Assembly (NCBI GenBank): GCA_037176845.1
Contig: JAYKXP010000028.1
Coordinates: forward strand, 124,001-188,000
DNA: 64,000 nt
Origin: Paramarasmius palmivorus
Taxonomy: Eukaryota; Basidiomycota; Agaricomycetes; Agaricales; Marasmiaceae
Reading direction: 5' to 3'
Shown piece by piece: positions 12,639-24,640 of the stretch (its first letter is position 1; each line of letters begins with the position of its first letter). The notes beneath the pieces are model-generated. The model had not been told where the DNA came from. It worked only from the letters and a program-made list of their open reading frames with translations, and searched no databases. The position numbers and the translations under genes are program-made.

Positions 12639-15600
12639 TTACAAATAGTCAATCATTGAACTTTTCCACTGCTCCCTGATTTCTTCAACCTTCAACACAA
12701 CTCCTGCCGCTGCTCTTCTCAGATTCACCTCCTCCATTCCCCCAGTCCCAGCAACCCTCATCCCGTCTCCTTCCACACGTGCTAGGACTGCATTAGCCCA
12801 TTCACTCGTTCCCATTAGTAGCGCTGGGTTTTCCAAGCTCAATGACTTTCCTCGATCCAAGTCAATACATCCATCTAGCACCACCAGACTCAGCTCCAAG
12901 GCCGCAGTTAATACAGCAGCTTCCTTCTTGTCCCCTTCGCTTGCCCCAGTATCACCTCTTTCGTCGTCATCATCGTCATCTCCTTCCATATAGCCGATCT
13001 TCCTCGTCCCCAACACCACAGCCAACTCCAGTGCAGCGGTCGCAATTACACCCAGCCATTCCATCGCGTTCCTCGATAGATGTACCATAACGGCTACCGT
13101 CCGAAGTAAGTGGGCAAGTACTAACGGATTCAACACCAATCCTGTGCCAGTACCGGAGTACTTTGCGCGACCCTCATAATACTGTGTCCGCTCCTCTCGT
13201 GCCATCTCGTCTTTGAGGAAGAGCCAGAACCTGTTGATTAGCGGTAGGATGAAGTATTCTGCGGCTATTTGATGGAATGTCGTATTTTGTTGCTGAGGTT
13301 TCTGAGCCATGCCAGGTTCAAGAGGTACAACTTTCGGTGCGGTCTTCACTTTCAACCTCCTTTCCCTGACTAACTCGGGCACTTTGTCGATGGCGCCTTG
13401 TTTCCCCTTCTCAATTGCCTGCCGGGTGACATCCTGTACTATTCCAGCGATATACTTGCGATCAAGAGCTGGTGGTAGGCGTTTACTGGGAAAATCAGGC
13501 TGTGGTGTGGCCTCGGAAAAACCAGCGAGTTCTCTTGCACCCAGTGCTAGTGCGTTGAGCATAGAGTAGCGTTGCGCAGAGGAATACTGATTCTTGAAGA
13601 ATTCTTCAATGAGACATCTAGTAACCTTCATGAGTTGAGGTCAGAGAACCAATAACAGATACCCACGGCGCAACCTTTGTCGGGCAACACGCCACGAGTG
13701 CATTCAGTCCTCTCTGCTTCCTTCCTTCGAAGTCACGTAGATTGAAGTTATCCTGTAGCCCGATCAATCCGTGGGTCAGATTGACAGCGTTCTCCTCTAC
13801 CCAAACTCTTAGTCTCGCGAAGTTGTAACCAAATCGTACACCTACCCAACTCCGTTCCAAACGCTCGTTTCTTCCTGACCAGGTCCTCCGCGACATCAAG
13901 TGCTACATCGATCTTATCTGCCTCTTCGCTCGCATTCGTCCCTCCATCGGTCAGACCTATGGGTCCACGTAATAACGCGCCAAGTTGAGCTAGATAGACT
14001 GGTCGTGCCACCTTCTTCTTGCCGACACCAAGAGATGGGTCCTGAGCAATCTCGTCTAATTCCGAAGGTGCAGGAGAGGCTGAACGTGATGATGGAGGTG
14101 AATCGTACCCCGCCAACGACTCGTCGTCCGAATCAACAGTCACACTGTGTTTTGTTGATACCTCTGCTATCATCGGCATTTCTTCTGTTGCGTTTAGCTC
14201 TATCTCTTCCGCTTCCACTTCTTCCGCATCCAGATTGATGTCCTTCTCCCTTATCAATCGTCTCGCCTCCTTCGCCCACTCATCTCCGTCCCAGTCTCCA
14301 AAATCTAGTTTCTTTCCTGCGCGTTCCGCTATTACCTCTGCAACCAGCATCCCGCATTTTCTAACGGAGTTGTCCATTTGGGAGATGTACATGCTCACCG
14401 CACTAATGAATCGACTGCTATCTAGAGATGAAGAAGGCAGGTGAACAGTCGTGAGAAGCAGCAATAGAGTTATATCTTTTAATTATCCGTTAAACCATGT
14501 AGTATAATCGAATAGCAAAGACGTACAGCGATGTCTTGACAGTAGGGAATACTTGATATGCTCTGGCGAGCACCACAAAGAAAGAGTGTCCTCGAAAAGC
14601 TTCTGTATTGCTGGAAAAGTATTAGTTTCAGCTGCCTTTGAAGGTCAAGGCGTACCTAAAAGATCCCCACTGCCCACAAACCAATACACCCAAACTTTCG
14701 CGTGAATCTCGCCCCAATCTTTGCCTGGGTTGAGTATTATCCCTACAGCGCATTCGACCATTTCGTCGGAGTCGAGAGGTACGAGCTTATACAATAGTCT
14801 GGCTTCTCGCTTTACTTTACTAGAGCCCTCTTCGAGATCCAAGGATGCCAACAACGACGTGAGGACTCCACGTAAAGCCAGCGCTGAGGCGGACAAGTCT
14901 GTAAAGACTCGTCTCCATTTACGTCTGTACAATTCATCACCGAGTTGTTTGCGAACGACTGGGAGCACCATAGCCCAGAACGAAGCTGTTGAGCGGGACG
15001 CGAATGAAGGCTTTGCGGATGGAAATATCCCAAGCTTTGATAGTTTTGCTATTATTGGAGATACATCCCTGTCGTTGGCTGTGTATACGTTAGTATATTC
15101 TAGACGGAACAAGGACCGGAAGACTTACCTATCAACCTCTCGCAGCTCAAACACACCTGGCCAAAGTACGGGCCAAACTCCAGCTGACTCGGTATATCAA
15201 CTTTTTGTGCGAAACACCAATTCGCAACCTTGGTAGGAACGGCAAGGAGATTGCGTATGCACTCTTCCCATTCCCACTCTTTGGTTCGATGCTGTGATAG
15301 TCGATCCAGGGGATACTGGTCCGCAAGCCGTGCAAGGAATCGAATTGAATAGCTCGTGAATGGTATAGAAAGAAGTGTCGCGTATGCATGGGAGGCAGTT
15401 GGTGGAGAGAGGAAATATAGGTCAACCAATTCCAAAACGTGCTCTTCTTGATCCCAGGTGGGTAGAATATGTTCAATCAAGGCCTTTTGAATCTGCGTGA
15501 CATGTTTCTGGTCGATGTGTTCAACTGGATTGATGTTGTAGCAAGCATACTGGGCGGGTAAGAGATGTAAAGCGGCCAGGGGAGCTGTGAGCAGAGACAA

Positions 15601-15672
15601 AAGGGAATCGAGTGAAGATATCGGTTGGTTGAGCTGGGAAATTACATCTCTGATGGGTGCTTGGAGGTCCAT
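12639..15672 (-). CDS. TEL2: Telomere length regulation protein TEL2 (TELO2/Clk-2)
   Basis: Tel2 is the scaffold of the TTT complex (Tel2-Tti1-Tti2), which works with Hsp90 to fold and stabilise PIKK kinases such as ATM, ATR, mTOR and DNA-PK. The protein is all helical, HEAT-like and about 900 residues long. The most diagnostic segment is the conserved Tel2 domain around 14230-14420 (FISAVSMYISQMDNSVRKCGM, continuing LVAEVIAERAGKKLDFGDWD), followed by an acidic Ser-rich linker. The C-terminal block contains FHQIAAEYFILPLINRFWLF and FLKDE, and ends REQWKSSMIDYL. The start chosen is MDLQAPIRDVISQLNQ, since an in-frame stop lies just upstream of this ATG. An ORF upstream (15745-16002) could join through a weaker splice donor; see findings. 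It diverges from the RBR ligase gene. Confidence 0.88.
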
Positions 15673-16041
15673 GTAGGGCTACCGTGTGATAGATTCTGGT
15701 CAAGTGTACGAGGATACAAAATTCGTGAAGATTCTCCAAGTTCTCTAATGCAATTTCTTACCTGCTACCGTATCCACAAATAGGTACTCTTTATCTCCTT
15801 GCGATTCAAGTTGATTCACTGAAGATTTGTCGATAGGCAATAGATATAAAGAATCTGCCACATTGTACAGTGTATAAAATGAAGGTAAGTGCCACCAGTC
15901 AAGAGGCCAACTGGATGACTGTTCGGAGCCTGAGATCGGCGTGACCGTGCCACGGCGGCCCACCATTGGCAGTGGAAACGGCCTGCCGCTACATGTCCTC
16001 ATCTTCTACCACCACATTGTGCTATTCCCAGCCTATCTCCC
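15673..16041. promoter_or_regulatory. Bidirectional promoter of TEL2 and the RBR ligase
   Basis: 369 nt separate the divergent starts of TEL2 (-) and the RBR ligase (+). No TATA box stands out in either direction. The minus strand carries an 85-codon ORF (15745-16002) that may be an upstream ORF or an extra TEL2 5' exon. Confidence 0.5.
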
Positions 16042-18872
16042 ATGTCTTCGTCCCCAGAGCCAGAGCTGGTCAGGGTTGCTCGCTCTGATACTCGTTCTGC
16101 CCAAGTTGTTAGGCGGAAAAAGAGGAAACCAGCTCGGAACGCTCAACCTCTTGCCGTAATCGAAATATCGGATACGGACAGTGATGAGGACAAAGAGCAA
16201 GCCGGTCCTTCGACTGCTGTACAAGGACCTTCGAAGCCACTTAGAAAAAGGAACTCCAAAAGCCTTTTAAATAAAAATATCAATCAATCTCCCAAACGCG
16301 CCGCGGCAGCCCCCCTTTTCCTTTCCAGCGACGACGAAGAGAACGAAGCTCCCAAACAGGATAATAATATGCCTGATGATGGTACTCTAGAACCTATGGC
16401 TTTAGACTACCAAGCACGTTTCTACCCCATCCAAATCAGCTCATCTTCCTCTCGCGAACTTGACCCCGAAATCGAACATGGACTTGACGTTCCCAAGGAC
16501 CTCGAAGAAGAACAAGATCCTGCCACAATATATCTCGCTCAAGTCCTCGAAATTGTTCCGGATGTGCAGCCAGAGCATGCAGCTAATCTTGTTGAACAAC
16601 ACTTGCGTCAGCAGCAGCAGCAGAACAACAATGTCGTAGAACTCATACTGCATACACTGTTTGAGAACCCCAACTACCCCAAGGTGGACAAGAAAGGGAA
16701 GCGGAAAGCAACACTATCAAACGAACAGAATAAAGATACAAAGAAGGCACGCGTCTCGGATGTCATTGACTACGCCACTGCCAACAGGGCTTTCAACGGC
16801 GGTGAACACTATACTACCCTCGCTATTGTGAGTTATTCGTCAATCATAGCAATATTTACCCCCCCCACTTACCACACCACAAACCAGGATCAGCTCATGC
16901 TCGACTTCCCTGAAATACCCAAACCTCATATTCGACGCACGTTGTTCTCTCTCAAGACACTCTACGCGCCGACCTACTTCCACCTCTCCGCGGAGAAGAA
17001 GAGTGGAGGGCATCTTCCTTACATTCCCAAGAAGTCGCTACACCGCCGGCCTCCCAAAGGAAAAGGGCCAGCATTAGTTGATGCCGAGTTTGAACGCGAA
17101 AGGGAGTGGCTTGTACAGAGACTCGCTCAAGACGAGCAAGGCATGATACCTGAGCAGAGCAACCAGAACGAACAGCCCGAGAATGTAGATGAGGTTGATG
17201 ACGGTATAGAATGTGGATGTTGTTTCACTGGATATGCTTTTGTAAGTCAAAAGTCGTGTACACGCGATGAGACACAAGTTCTGACTTTTACATTAGGATA
17301 AGATGATACAATGTGAAGATGGTCATCTATTCTGCACTGAATGCATGACATCCTATGCCGAAGGTCTCCTCGGCTCCCACAATGTGAATATCATTTGCAT
17401 GGATCAGTCCGGCTGCAAACTCCCTTTCCCTGTATCGGAACTCCGCCGTTTTCTCTCTGATAAGCTCATGGACTTGTATGAACGCGTCAAACAGAGGAAA
17501 GAGATTGAGATGGCTGGTATCGAGGGTCTTGAAGAATGCCCCTTTTGCGACTACAAGTGCGTTATCGAGAACCAGGACGAAAAGTTGTTTCGGTGTGGGA
17601 ACGAGGATAGTTGTGGTGCTATTACTTGTCGGCAGTGTAAGAAACCGGTGAGCACCAAGCCGAATATTTTTGACTGATGATTGATTGAAATGGGCGTGTA
17701 GGACCACCTGCCCAAGAGTTGTAAAGGTACCTGTTCCGAAGTGTTATTCATCTACTCGCCGCTGATATCGGTTCAGAAATGGAAGAAGACAGGGTACTCG
17801 ATGGACGACACGCGATTGAGGAAGCTATGAGTAAGTCGGAACACGCCATCTACATGTGCGGTGGCTCAAAAAGATTCCGCAAGCCCGGGCTCTCATGAGA
17901 AAGTGTCCTAAATGCAGCAAAGGTACTCGATTGCCCATCTACTTATTTTCTGCATTGACGCGTCTGCTATTCGCAGCATTCGTCAAAGAAGATGGGGTAC
18001 GTCGGTCGCGCTCAAATCAAGATATAGTCTGGAGCTGACGCCACCTGTCCGCACAGTGCAACAAGATGATGTGTCCAAATTGCCACTCGTTGGTTTGCTA
18101 CGTTTGCAGAAAACTGATCCCTGAGGGTTATGCCCATTTCAATGTTTGTTTCTTCCATTCATAATATCTGCATGGGGATTTACCAGACGGAATAGCAAAA
18201 TGCCCCTGGTCTCCCCACCGTCGGCTCAAGTAGTCAAAGCAAGAAATGCCCATTATGGGAACGTGTAGAGGAACGGCACGCGAAAGAGGTGAGTTGGACT
18301 TGTTGTCTGTGTTATGGCATCATCTGAACTTTGTATAGGTCGAAGAAGCTGCCGAGAAGGCCAAGGCAGAATGGCAGCACGATAACCCCGATGTCGACGA
18401 AAAGGACATCCATGTGGATGTTCCAAAGGCACCGCCTGCACCAGCTATGCTCGGGGGACGTATGCCGGGCATGCCAAATCTCGCCCATTTGTATGGGGGG
18501 ATGGATGGAAACCTCGGAGGAATGGGGTTCGGAGGAATGGCACTACCACCTCTACCGCATCCAATCCCTCCTGATTATCTTAGAGTGCGTCTGGAGCAAC
18601 TTCAGAGGGATAGAGCCGCCGCTAGAGCTCAGGTGGAAGGTCAACGAGCTATTGTTGCACCCAACAACCATCTCGGAGAGGCTCCAATGCAAGCGATGCC
18701 CGAAATGCGACCACTTATACGGCCTCAGCTACCGCAACCTCGAAATGCGATGTTAATGCCTCGGCTGGCTCAAATACCACAACCAGCCCGCAACAGGAAT
18801 CGTGTTCAGCTAGCCCAACCTGTTCAAGATGCGCCTGCACCAGGACGACCCCGTGTTCGTCGACATAGATAG
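16042..18872 (+). CDS. RBR-type E3 ubiquitin ligase (RNF216/TRIAD3-like)
   Basis: RBR ligases pass ubiquitin through a catalytic cysteine in RING2. An N-terminal region of about 350 residues is basic then acidic and disordered (RRKKRKPAR, EISDTDSDEDKEQ). The RING1 cysteines follow in ECGCCFTGYAF joined to MIQCEDGHLFCTEC. The IBR is seen in EECPFCDYKC, LFRCGNEDSCGAITCRQCKK and the next short exons. RING2 is assembled from three exons: RKCPKCSK, AFVKEDG and CNKMMCPNCHSLVCYVC; the catalytic Cys is the one after DG. A helical extension (EEAAEKAKAEWQHDNPD) and a Gly/Met/Pro-rich tail ending RPRVRRHR follow. Order and spacing resemble RNF216 more than Ariadne or parkin, since no Ariadne domain is present. 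In the exon after YAHFN the best acceptor is the second of two closely spaced AGs, giving QNAPGLPTVGSSS. Confidence 0.85.
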
Positions 18873-19204
18873 TACGTATGAGTTGTCCATGTTACTTTCA
18901 CAGATTCTTTTTGCACGACCAAGTATATGATAGTTTATCGTAGCCCAAGCGATGCTAGTACATGTAGTAGTAGTAGTACACAAGAATAGACGGTAAAGAA
19001 GAAACGCGATATTTATAAGGATACTACTAACGGACCCAAGCGATAGATATAGGTGATGGGAAGATACGAACGATCCAAGAAGGGGAGTATACACAATACG
19101 AAACAGATAAATCAAGAGAACTGCAACTGCAGCGTAAAATGTCTAGTAAACGATCAAGCCTGAACATTCCGTTGAGCCTCCAATCCAAACTATGAGTGAA
19201 CACA
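18873..19204. other. Convergent 3' region between the RBR ligase and histone H1-A
   Basis: 332 nt holding the two 3' untranslated regions. It contains a short GTA trinucleotide run (about 18966-18977) but no ORF of note. Confidence 0.6.
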
Positions 19205-20331
19205 CTATACCTTCGTTGCAGTAGCAGACTTCTTTGAAGCAGGCTTGCTCTTGGATGCGGGCTTTGCCTTGGGGGCAGGTTTGGCATCTGCTTTCTTGGT
19301 CGCGGTCTTTGCCTTTGCCGCCGGTTTCTTGGCCGTGGACTAGCGGACATAAGTCAGCGGGCGCATTGAAAGTTTTGTATCTATGCTTTACCTTCTTTGC
19401 AGCGGCAGCCTTCTTTGCAGTGGTTGCCTTCTTCGTGGTAGAAGAGGCTGGTTTCTTGGCTGCAGCCGTCTTCTTGGTAGTTGCTAGCGTCTTCTTCGGA
19501 GTTTTGGCGGCGGTAGTAGTACCACTCTTCTTCGTAGTCGTGGTAGCCTTCTTGGTGGTAGCAGCTTTGGCAGCGGTGGTGGATTTGGCGGTAGTAGATT
19601 TGGCCTTGGGCTTCGTGGCACTAGTTCGAGCCGTTGACTTCTTGGTCGTGGTGGATCTGGCGGCGGTGATTTAGCGGCGCTGGACTTGGTAGTAGTGGCC
19701 TTGGCCTTGGTAGCAGTGGCAGCTGGCTTCTTTGCAGCAGGTTTGGTGTTCTGCTCATATGTGGCAGTGAGCAAGACATGCGGGACAATACAGCCGGGTA
19801 TCCGACTACTCACCTCTTTGGAGGCATCAGCACGGTTCTTGGGAGCGAGCTTCACTTTCCCAGAGGGCCCTGAGAGTACAACAATATTCAGTGACCCGAA
19901 AATCAAGCCAGATGGATCGGTGTCTGACCTTTCGGGAGAAAAAATACGCCCTTCTCGCTGCCTGAGGTGATGGCACGGTTGAGCTGACCAGAAGCGGCAG
20001 GATTGAGATCAATCTTGTACTTGGTCTCAACGTATTTCTTGATTTGAGGGCGGGAAACACCAGTGCGAGCATCTGAAATAGGCGATGGAGTCAGGATGAC
20101 AGTTGATAACGTTGCAGCAGCGTTGACTACGACCTTCTGGGTGATCCACGATGCATTCCTAGAGGAGAATGAGATGAGCATCATCGTAGTTGAAAGATAG
20201 TAGGGGTATCAAAGGGCGAGTAAAGAATTGCTCACCTTGATCATTTCGACCCAAGAGGGGTGACTAGAAGACGACGTCTTGCTGGCTGTTCCTTTAGCTT
20301 TGGAAGTCGCAGTCTTCTTGCTTACTGCCAT
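19205..20331 (-). CDS. HHO1: Linker histone H1, copy A, with an apparent frame break in the tail
   Basis: H1 binds linker DNA at the nucleosome entry and exit and compacts chromatin. The H15 globular domain is built from several exons: SSSSHPSWVEMIK, ECIVDHPE, DARTGVSRPQIKKYVETKYK, LNPAASGQLNRAITSGSEKG, VFFLPKG and PSGKVKLAPKNRADASKE. A Lys/Ala/Thr-rich tail follows. Within the tail (about 19664-19672) the frame slips by one base. Before it the frame reads TKAKATTTKSSAAKS. After it the typical H1 tail continues only in another frame (TTTKKSTARTSATKPKAKS...) through one more intron and a final exon ending KKSATATKV at 19205. Read without correction, the tail turns Pro/Arg-rich and stops at 19484. 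No GT-AG pair can repair it. The cause may be a sequencing error or a real deletion; the extent given assumes the corrected frame. Confidence 0.8.
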
Positions 20332-21749
20332 TTCAGAGTTGTGCTAGAGATATCGAAGCGTCGGATGAAGATCTCGAGGATAATCGAGGGCGGTTGAGTG
20401 GCGAAAGGTGAGGGAGGAAGGCAAGCTATTTGTTGATTAGGTCCATTCCGAACTCTGTAATGACACGTGATGACCGTTGACGCACGGACCCCTGCTGGCC
20501 TCCAGTCGTCAGAGGTGCTGTCAAGGAGCAACGGGGTTGATGCCTGGCATGTATATGCATGAGGATCTCGAGGTAGAGAGCCAGAGAATCTGGAGATCGT
20601 CGAGCAAGGTCAAGTAGAGCAACCCAGATCTTTCTGACGCAAACCTTGCTTATAAACCCCCATAAACCCCAGTATTTCTGCCTTCCAGTGCTCATAGACG
20701 TGACATAGTGCCTTTTCAACGTCTTCGTCTCCTTTTGACCTTCTAAAGACGACCTTGAAACGACCAGCGAAGAGAGGTATGAGAGGAATCGAGGTAGAGC
20801 TGCAAGCTTCGGCAAATGGCGCTACTGATGACCAGCGGCTATCACCGGGCCGTTGATTGAAGATTTGGCAAGTTCCGACCCTTGTCTAAGTCTTGCATCT
20901 CCAGAATCTGGGGAAGCAGGTTCATTTCGGCTGTTTTATCGATCTTTTGACTCTCACAGTAAAAAAAAAACTCGTGCTCACACAGGTAGTCTTCCCTGTT
21001 TTACGGATTTAGCAGGACTTTTTTACCTCGCATCATAACCTGTCATCTAAAAACGAGTATCAAGTGAACAGCAAGCTCCCGATATCATAGGGTCGAGAAC
21101 CTAAAAAGATTTTGACAGAAAGGAAAACAAAGTGGCTTATCTGTCGATCCCCATCGCAACATGTAAGCGCATATACTCTAAGCGGTTGGAATGTTCTTAC
21201 GCCACGAGTCCGAAGCGCCATGTAAAAAAAGCTGATAATCCCTACTTTAACTCTTTATTCGTAACGATACAGTACCATACCATACTTATTTACAGAAAAA
21301 CACACTATACTTTCTACTAATTGTAAGTCGGATGAGTCTGCAGCGCACCCAGGGAAAAAATTCTAGCAGACGCCCCTCCCAAATACCCTAACCGAACAAA
21401 AGATACAAATACACATCGAAAGGGGTGAATAAAAACTGTGTTGTAACGTAACAGGGTGATAAGTCATGAAACGGGGTATTGGTATTCTCAAAACGATGGG
21501 TAGGATAGGAGGGCTGGGGCGCTGAAATCGAAATCCTCAGGGCGAAGAAAGAGGAAAGTAGAATAGGCACGAAGGGCGAACTGATACAAGGCCTCAAAAA
21601 ATCTGGAAAGGCCGTAAAGGTGCAGAATAGAGACAGTAGAGTAGTACAAAATCTAATCTTTCTTCAAGAATCGAGAGGGGAGAGAGAATCCGAGACGATA
21701 AATCAAAAGGTCGTAAACAAAACGAAGCATTAAAAAGGAAAGCCCTGCC
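20332..21749. other. Intergenic: upstream of H1-A and downstream of the GDS1-like gene
   Basis: About 1.4 kb without a recognisable gene. The part next to 20331 should be the H1-A promoter and leader. A TTTATAAG element on the minus strand at about 20648-20655 is the only TATA-like site seen, about 320 nt from the ATG. The 20940-21420 part is A-rich, with several homopolymer runs of up to ten A. ORFs of 60-129 codons here have no recognisable content. Confidence 0.5.
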
Positions 21750-24168
21750 TTAGGAAAGATTCATCGAGCCTCGAACCTTCTTGTTTGCCACTCTTTGTGA
21801 TCGCCTGACCACTGGCGGAGCCTTTTTCTTTTTGGCCGGCGTACTGGCGATTGTCGGGGAAGGTGGGCATGATGATAATGGTGATGGTGACCTCTCCCTC
21901 TCAGCCCGGATGGTAGCGGTAGACGGTGGCGCATCCTCCCATTCCAGATTGACGCATATTTCCTGGAAAATCTCCTCTTCGGTCGGACTCAGTGGCAGAG
22001 TATCTTGGCTGGAAGGTACAAGGGAGATAATCTTGGAAGGGGAGAAGCTATGGGACTGTGGGTGGGACTGGGCATCAAGAGAAGTTGACGCAAAAGCGGC
22101 GATGTCCAGAGCTTGCACAGGTTTGCCTGGGAAACATGGTCAATAAAGGCTGTTATTAGAAAATTATAGAAAAAAGAGTGACGCACCGTAATCAGTCGGG
22201 CCGAAATTAGTACCACCCCGGATCCTTGTGTCATCCGGTGATACACAGGGTGGCGAGATTTCTTCCGACTTTGGCAAAGCGAATGACTGGAAGCCTGTCC
22301 CACTTGTGGGCGGTGATGGAGTAAACGACATTTGGTGAATCAACGAAGCCAGTGACTGTGTTATGGTTGGATCTGCAGGAAGGCTCGGCTCTTTCTCGGT
22401 ATGCAAAAAGTCTGAATGTGAAGGGCCGCTAGGCGATGTCGGCGAAACGGGGTCCTCCAGATTTCGCCAGTTCGAGAATGTTGGTCCACTAAACTCGAAC
22501 GATAAACTGAGCTCCGAGTCCTGTTCCTCCTGCTTGATCCGTGGCGGCGACGCCGAAGAGGATGATGAACCCCAACCATCAAATGCAGGCAGTTCTAGGT
22601 CGGGTTCGGCCTTGACTTTGACTGTAGCATCGAGATCATGATCAAGAACATCCTCCCAACGGTCCAAGAGACCTTGCACGTCCGTGGGCTCTTCCTTGAC
22701 TGCAATATATGCAGGCATGGAAGACGATAGAGGAGGTGCAGACGGTGACCGTGGCCCAGGAGAATCCCAGGTGGATGCCTCTTGCTCTGATTCCATGTCC
22801 GAATCATCTTCCCAGTCGGAGGAAGAAAAGTCAGCATCTTCGCCATCCCGGTCCATGTCAACATTGTATTCGTCGTCATCCTCGTCGTCATCACAATCGA
22901 TATCATCGAAAGAGACCGAAGCACGAGGAGAAGGCGAGTCCGTGTCAATGTGACCTTGTTCTTTATCTTCATCTTCATCAACATCGGAATCTGGCGGTGG
23001 TGATGCCACAGAATAGGGTATAGAAGGTGAGCGCCTATAAGATGTTGATGGCTCTGAATGATGAGGATGCGGAATGCTGTGATGGAACAAGGAAGGATAA
23101 GCAGGGTAATCTGCCGACGGCGTATATGGAGGGATAGAAATGGAACGACGGGGATAGGGAGGAAGGCAGGGCTCGTGCAGTTGTTGATTTTGGGTTTGTT
23201 GTGGTTCTGGTCCCTGTAATGATTGATCGGGCCCTTTGTAATGATCAACAACTTGCTTATTTGATCTGTTCCCTGCCATAACCTGGGCCAGAGGGGGTAG
23301 CTTGAGCGTCAGTTTCACTCTGACTGGCGGGGGTTGGTCGGAAAGTTGGTCGTCGTCGTCTGACGAACTGTCGTCACTACTGCTACTGCGGTCGCTGTCG
23401 CTGTCGGTATCAAAATCGGCCTCGGATGACATGGGTGATAGTGGCGAGGGAGATCTGGTCGGCTGATGTTGTTGCTTCAACACGCACTCTCGAGTCGAAC
23501 GACGTTTCCGCTTCTGACCACATTGGACAGGTTCGCGATGATGATGGGGTTTAGACTTGTGTTGTGAAGGCTTGTCGACATCGTGTGAGGGTAAAGCATA
23601 GTCCGAGAGGCGGATGTTGGCACGTGCAAAAGGACAGGGGGCACCTGTTACGCGACTGAGATACCAGACGGTAGTGCCTCTTCGAAAGTTTGTAAGCCTG
23701 CCGGGTGAACATGACTCGACATGAGCACCTCCAGACGTTGAATGTAAAGCAGGAACGAGGTCGTCATCGGTCGGTGTGCCGGACATGGGAAACTTGAATA
23801 AGAGTGGCAAATCTTGCTGATCCTTGCACCGTTGATAATGAGTACGGATATAGGTTAATATCGCCTGCGAAGCGGCTGAAGCGCTAAAGAATAAATTAGA
23901 ATGCATGTCTACACGCTCAAAGACGACACTGTACACACTTCTGGGAGACATAACCAAAGTGAACGACCATCTCTGAAAGGTCCTTTATAGTCATGGCACG
24001 GTTGTCGACGGATAGCAAGGCCTTTGCGATAGCGTTGAAAATCTTTGAGCTTGCATCGTCAGGATGAAGAGTAGTTTGTGGAGGGGGGAAGGAAACAGGG
24101 TTTGGTTGAGATGACTGCCTCAGACGGATTGAGGGCTTTACTGTTCGAGTCCGGGTGTGGGTTGACAT
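21750..24168 (-). CDS. GDS1-like winged-helix nuclear protein
   Basis: Probable transcription-associated protein. Exon 1 (MSTHTRTRTVKPSIRLR) leads into a helical domain, SKIFNAIAKALLSVDNRAMT then IKDLSEMVVHFGYVSQ, which continues across an intron as SASAASQAILTYIRTHYQRC. A region carrying FRRGTTVWYLSRVTGAPCPF follows. This order fits the winged-helix domain of fungal Gds1-type proteins, where the strand pair after the recognition helix ends in a WYLS-like segment. The rest, about 450 residues, is predicted disordered: poly-Ser/Asp runs (DSDSDRSSSSDDSSSDDDD), Pro-rich stretches, and a basic RVKLTLKLPPLAQVM motif. The last exon ends RRSQRVANKKVRGSMNLS, a basic patch that could be a nuclear localisation signal. 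The family name is from pattern memory and moderately certain; a DNA-binding role is inference. Confidence 0.7.
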
Positions 24169-24293
24169 GAAAGTTCGGAAAAAGAAAAGGCAGGCGCGAG
24201 AAATTGGATCGAGCCATGATTGTACTCTTCTTGACTTCCTGACTGACAGGGACCCCGGTCACCTTTATCCCCGTTGTCACGTTTCCGGGGTCC

Positions 24294-24302
24294 TTTTTTA
24301 TA
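24294..24302 (-). promoter_or_regulatory. TATA box of the GDS1-like gene
   Basis: On the minus strand TATAAAAAA lies about 130 nt upstream of the ATG at 24168. The leader between them is short and free of long ORFs. Confidence 0.45.
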
Positions 24303-24640
24303 CCTATATGGGGTTATCGTGACGACACCCACGACACGGATAACGGGTCGGCACTTCGGCAATCAGCGTTCCCCTTTTCAGCTCCCGCTTCCTTTTTTAG
24401 TTCCACTCCAGTCTCACTCCTTTGTCACCACTCGTTTTCACCATAAAATGCGCCCATGCTCTATACACAGTAATAGTTATTGTACAGCACAATACAGGAT
24501 AGGAATCGACTAGAAAAATACGACACAACAGCAAAGAAACAGAAAAAAAAGACAATAATGTTAAGGCGTAACAATCAATCGCAATCAAACACCACCACAC
24601 CACATCCCTCTCCCCCTAAAGCAGGTGCCAGCAAGATGCC
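24303..24640. other. Intergenic: upstream of the GDS1-like gene, downstream of H1-B
   Basis: About 340 nt with the far upstream region of the GDS1-like gene and the 3' untranslated region of H1-B, including an A-rich run near 24525-24560. No gene is seen. Confidence 0.55.

Noticed and set aside
19234..19674. Plus-strand ORF rich in Ala, Val and Phe resembling a membrane protein
   Set aside because: It is the antisense reading of the Lys/Ala/Thr tail of histone H1-A; the repeat codons give a hydrophobic shadow.
20426..20815. Minus-strand ORF of 129 codons upstream of histone H1-A
   Set aside because: No domain, no joining splice sites to H1, and it lies where the promoter and leader should be.
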